DNA from: Siphonobacter curvatus
Lineage (GTDB): Bacteria; Bacteroidota; Bacteroidia; Cytophagales; Spirosomataceae
Length of the DNA stretch: 64,000 nucleotides
Direction: 5' to 3'
NCBI RefSeq assembly: GCF_002943425.1
Contig: NZ_PTRA01000001.1
Location: forward strand, 2,294,001-2,358,000
Below the pieces are notes generated by a model that did not search any database, was not told the origin of the DNA, and was given only the letters and a program-made list of their open reading frames with translations. Shown here piece by piece: positions 60,843 to 64,000 of the stretch. Numbering within the stretch: position 1 is the first letter of the stretch; the number at the start of each line of letters is the position of its first letter. A program made the translations under genes and the position numbers.

Positions 60843-63402
60843 ATAAGTTGGTTCGCACTCGGAACGCCAGTCCTTTATACTGCCCATTTTGAAATGTGCC
60901 CAGCACTTCCGCTCCGAATACCTTCAGAATGCCCCCAAACCCGTAACCAATTTCTACATGATTGACCTCTTTGGTATGGAGGAAATGGACCTGTAGGCTT
61001 TCCTTGATTCCGTATAATCGCAAAGGCGTAATTTGCGTGAGTAGAAACTTCCGGAACTCGTATAGCCCATGAGCCTCCAGGTAGCGGTGGGCCGTACTGA
61101 ATCGGTAAAAGGGCAGGTTACGGAAGTTGTTGAGGCCCGGATTCTGGAAGATGATCTCATTTCCGTTGAAATGGCGATAATCGGTAAAGTACAGCGGTTT
61201 CTCCAGAAACGTACCCGCCTGGACGGCGTATGAGAATGAATTTCGCAGAATGCTAAGCTCATCCCGTATTCCCAGTTCGATCTGATTAAACGATTGGCCG
61301 CCCGTCCAACCGTGTCGGTACGCTCCGGTAAGCTCGGGCGAGCGGTTGGAAAGTGTATACCGTCGTCCATTCATAATGGCTGCTTTGGCCAGAGGTCGGT
61401 ACGAAAAGTCCATCGTTAGTACAGTGGCCTGATGACGAGGAAAAGCCGTTTGGTTAGCCAACGCTCTATTTTCGGGATCGTTGGAAGTAAAGGCAACATC
61501 CGGCCGGTCTACCCAGCCTCGGGTAACGTTATTCGTCAGGGCATTTCGCTCCTGCCAACTCAGCCCCGCCGATACGGAGAGCCGGTTCCCCAATTTCTGC
61601 GTTCCGGCTAGCGTTAGGTACGACTTTTCGTAAAGCTTCATGTAATTACGTTCCTGAAAAAGCGTATAAAAGGTATTCAGGGATTCTGGGATGGGGTCCG
61701 CCGGATTGAACTGAAACACATTGCGGCCTCCACTGAGTCGTACCGATGTATTTTCAACGGTGTACCCTAGGGAAAGTCCCCCGTTGAGTCGATGCCGGGC
61801 AAACGAATACCGTCCCGCCAGCGAGGCATTCCAGCTTTTAACTTTCGAGAGCCGTTCCACGTAACTGAGTCTGGTTTTCAGTACGTATCCTTCCACGGCA
61901 TTGAAAAATTCACTTTTGGTCAGATCAAACACGGGCGATTCAAAGGTTAGTACTCGTGGATACCATTCCAGCTCCTTTCGTTGCCCATACCGATACGTAT
62001 GGCCGGTCAGTAACTGCATGAATTTAAACTTGGGCAGATTTCGAATGGAATCTTTCCGAATTTTTACTTCGTTAGCTTTGTACAGGCTATCCGCTCGCTG
62101 GTAGCCCTGCGTTTCCAGGTTCGTCAACGGCACTTGCCGCTCCCCTTCCCAGAAGGTCGAGGGTCGTTTGCGGGCCAGGGTATCAATTTCGAACGACCAG
62201 TTTCGCGTGACGGTGACGTCTTCTCCGGACTTTTTCCGCTCCTTCCGGTCTTCTTTTTCCAGTTGATTCACCATTTTTCGCAACTGCTTACGAGTCGCCT
62301 GCGTGGGTGCAGGTGTGTTGGCTTTACGCAGGGTTGCCGCTATTTCCTTATCGATTTTCTCATCGACTACTTCCGGAATCTGGTGATACTTGGGATTTAG
62401 CTTGACCTGATAATTTCGAACAGACGTAATATAGCGGGTTTCGCCTTTTGCTCCCAGAATATTGATTTTGGCGGTCGTCTCCAGTTGTACGGGCATCCAG
62501 ACGCCTTCGAAAGGTGAGAATAATTGCCGGATGCCGTACTGCGTTCCGGTTTCGTCCTGAAAGCTAAAGTCCAGACTATGAATACTCCAGCTACCTTCAA
62601 TGAGATTCAGCGTACCATCTAATACGTTGAGGCCTTTGCTGCGGGGTGTTACTTTGATTTTGTTGACGATCAATCCCCGATCATTGAAGAAGCCCAAATA
62701 TTCGAAGCGGTACAGTCCAAACGATTTCGGCGACAAAGGAGAGACGATTTCACCCAGCATCGGATTATAAAAACTCAGGCGGGCAAAATTGATGGCGGGA
62801 TTGCTACCCGGTGGTAGATTCGAGCGGATGGATACTACTTTTTCGGTCACCTGATTGGGCTGGCGAAAGTTCAGGTCGTTTATTGATTCCAGAATATACG
62901 TGGTCCCTACCTGCAAGTTGGCTTTCTTGAGGGCATCCTCAAATAGAAAAGGAACTTTCTCAATACGGAAATTTCCTTTCACGTACGTCCGGGCCGACCA
63001 GGTATCCACTTCCAACTGATGAAAACGGGCCGTAGCAATGGCCTTCCGCATGATCGTATAAGCCGGATCTTCCTTGCTCTTCCCGATTCGTACTTCGGCT
63101 AGCTTTATTGCGATTTCCTGCAAGGACACATTCAGCGTCTGCCAGTCGGCGGAGACTTCTACGTTTCGGGTTTCGGTCTGGTGATTGAGGTATTGAAACT
63201 GTAGTTCGTAGGAACCCGGTTTAAGGGCAATTTCGTACTTACCTTCTCCATTCGACATGGTTCCCGTCGAAGTACCTTTTACCTGAATGGAAGCATAGGG
63301 AAGTATTTCGCCACTTTTACTGGTAATCGTTCCCCGGATACCCTGAGTCCAGGCATGATTGAAAAAAAAGCAGGTAAGAATAAGCAGGAGAAGTTTTTTC
63401 AC
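60841..63402 (-). CDS. DUF5686 outer-membrane protein with carboxypeptidase-like domain
   Basis: An 853-aa protein from GTG 63402, chosen because a signal peptide (KKLLLLILTCFFFNHAW) begins there; the reading from 63483 adds 27 unlikely residues. A carboxypeptidase-regulatory-like beta domain (about 22-105, GIRGTITSKSGEILPYASIQ) precedes a long DUF5686 region predicted as an outer-membrane beta-barrel. It looks TonB-receptor-like but without a plug. Function unknown. Confidence 0.82.
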   Translation of the reverse strand: MKKLLLLILTCFFFNHAWTQGIRGTITSKSGEILPYASIQVKGTSTGTMSNGEGKYEIALKPGSYELQFQYLNHQTETRNVEVSADWQTLNVSLQEIAIKLAEVRIGKSKEDPAYTIMRKAIATARFHQLEVDTWSARTYVKGNFRIEKVPFLFEDALKKANLQVGTTYILESINDLNFRQPNQVTEKVVSIRSNLPPGSNPAINFARLSFYNPMLGEIVSPLSPKSFGLYRFEYLGFFNDRGLIVNKIKVTPRSKGLNVLDGTLNLIEGSWSIHSLDFSFQDETGTQYGIRQLFSPFEGVWMPVQLETTAKINILGAKGETRYITSVRNYQVKLNPKYHQIPEVVDEKIDKEIAATLRKANTPAPTQATRKQLRKMVNQLEKEDRKERKKSGEDVTVTRNWSFEIDTLARKRPSTFWEGERQVPLTNLETQGYQRADSLYKANEVKIRKDSIRNLPKFKFMQLLTGHTYRYGQRKELEWYPRVLTFESPVFDLTKSEFFNAVEGYVLKTRLSYVERLSKVKSWNASLAGRYSFARHRLNGGLSLGYTVENTSVRLSGGRNVFQFNPADPIPESLNTFYTLFQERNYMKLYEKSYLTLAGTQKLGNRLSVSAGLSWQERNALTNNVTRGWVDRPDVAFTSNDPENRALANQTAFPRHQATVLTMDFSYRPLAKAAIMNGRRYTLSNRSPELTGAYRHGWTGGQSFNQIELGIRDELSILRNSFSYAVQAGTFLEKPLYFTDYRHFNGNEIIFQNPGLNNFRNLPFYRFSTAHRYLEAHGLYEFRKFLLTQITPLRLYGIKESLQVHFLHTKEVNHVEIGYGFGGILKVFGAEVLGTFQNGQYKGLAFRVRTNL

Positions 63403-63686
63403 CGGAAAACGGTTTAATGGTCTTTCTTCATTATGCAAAAAACAACGAAAGGGTTGCATGGACTCGCATTCAGGCAGGTACAAAATCCTGAGAGAGATGA
63501 AAATGCATTTCCTTACTATCCGCTCCTAACGTCAGCCCTCGCTTCTTACGTTTGACAATCAAAAGTTACTGATTTTCAATAGATTTCAAAACTATGTAAT
63601 CATCAATTACTGCAATCCTAATAAAAATAAACGTTACTAAAACGTTATTAAAACTAAATTTACTAGATAAATGCAATTGCTATTCC

Positions 63687-64000
63687 TCAGAATTGATCGT
63701 TGAAAGCCCATTGTAAAAAGGCTGGCATTATGGCTCCCCACGTTTCCGGATTATGCTGTCCGCCCTCTACTTGCAGATAAGTAAAATCCGTTTCCCGTAT
63801 ATATCCCTTCCTTTCCAGTTCATACATCAGATCATACGTATCGTCAATGGCGTCGATGATACCATTGTTATTTCGATCGTCCTTTTCATCATCGGTACCC
63901 GCTTCAAACCAGAATTTCAGAGCGGGTTTACCAATTGTGTTTCGGATCTGAACGTGCATGATGCGGTCATTGGCATCATCATAGCCTTCGTCATACGCCC
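63687..64000 (-). CDS. Esterase family protein, C-terminal part (cut by window edge)
   Basis: The last 104 codons of a gene running off the window end. LKFWFEAGTDDEKDDRNNNG and VEGGQHNPETWGAIMPAFLQW are typical of the C-terminal half of alpha/beta-hydrolase esterases (esterase D-like), with the catalytic His probably in GGQHN. A D-rich loop (DRNNNGIIDAIDDTYD) could bind calcium. Confidence 0.7.
   Translation of the reverse strand, partial: AYDEGYDDANDRIMHVQIRNTIGKPALKFWFEAGTDDEKDDRNNNGIIDAIDDTYDLMYELERKGYIRETDFTYLQVEGGQHNPETWGAIMPAFLQWAFNDQF

Overview
The window looks like a chromosomal stretch from a Cytophagales-type member of the Bacteroidota. The evidence is a gliding-motility gldC gene, long-insert IspG, a type III and a eukaryotic-like type II glutamine synthetase side by side, DUF5686/DUF4159/DUF4197 proteins, a LuxC-like acyl-CoA reductase and several TAnnTTTG-type -7 promoter elements. 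I do not assign a genus. No rRNA, CRISPR array, IS element or integrase gene is visible.

Layout. (1) 1-6.8 kb is the early/replication end of an integrated phage-like element: a leftward cluster of small genes and a divergent XRE repressor (6316-6753) with a palindromic operator between them. Its core is a winged-helix replication protein (1957-2940) followed by a DnaC-type helicase loader (1062-2075). Seven 16-bp palindromic iterons lie inside the replication gene next to an AT-rich tract, an arrangement like phage lambda ori/O/P. The cluster also carries a tRNA-like gene with an expanded middle and two large intergenic inverted repeats. (2) 6.8-18.3 kb is a strongly AT-rich accessory block that reads as a defence island. 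It holds a putative ABC three-component system (7707-10951) with a tiny glycine-rich membrane peptide in front, a broken secreted nuclease, a GHKL ATPase plus tandem degenerate phosphoribosyltransferase pair (13009-16494), and a convergent sce7725/sce7726 pair (16487-18299). (3) 18.7-22.6 kb is gene-poor: a small-protein/membrane-protein pair, an output-less PAS protein and long non-coding gaps. (4) 22.6-64 kb is ordinary, densely packed host sequence.

The host part includes an exonuclease with a BRCT domain, a deoxynucleoside kinase, trhO, surE, a GH3-like enzyme, CapA, a LysE transporter, a NUDIX hydrolase, a CDF metal transporter, an SPFH protein, folE-queD (pterin/queuosine precursor), a FucP-like sugar transporter, ispG, uxaC, a thioredoxin, gldC, cinA, an E2 acyltransferase, a fatty-acid desaturase, rsmE, a nitrogen-assimilation group (GSIII, GSII, Amt and a porin) with mtaB inside it, a ferredoxin, an acyl-CoA reductase, a DUF5686 protein and the end of an esterase gene cut by the window edge.

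The most notable new signal is in the ABC three-component cluster. The last 20 residues of the 58-residue membrane peptide and the first 25 residues of the next protein share a 17-residue Asn/Gly/Gln motif (13 of 17 identical). This resembles the paired motifs used in amyloid-type effector/receptor signalling and suggests a membrane effector triggered by a Rad50-like ATPase complex. The GHKL plus double-PRTase pair is a second candidate for an uncharacterised system.
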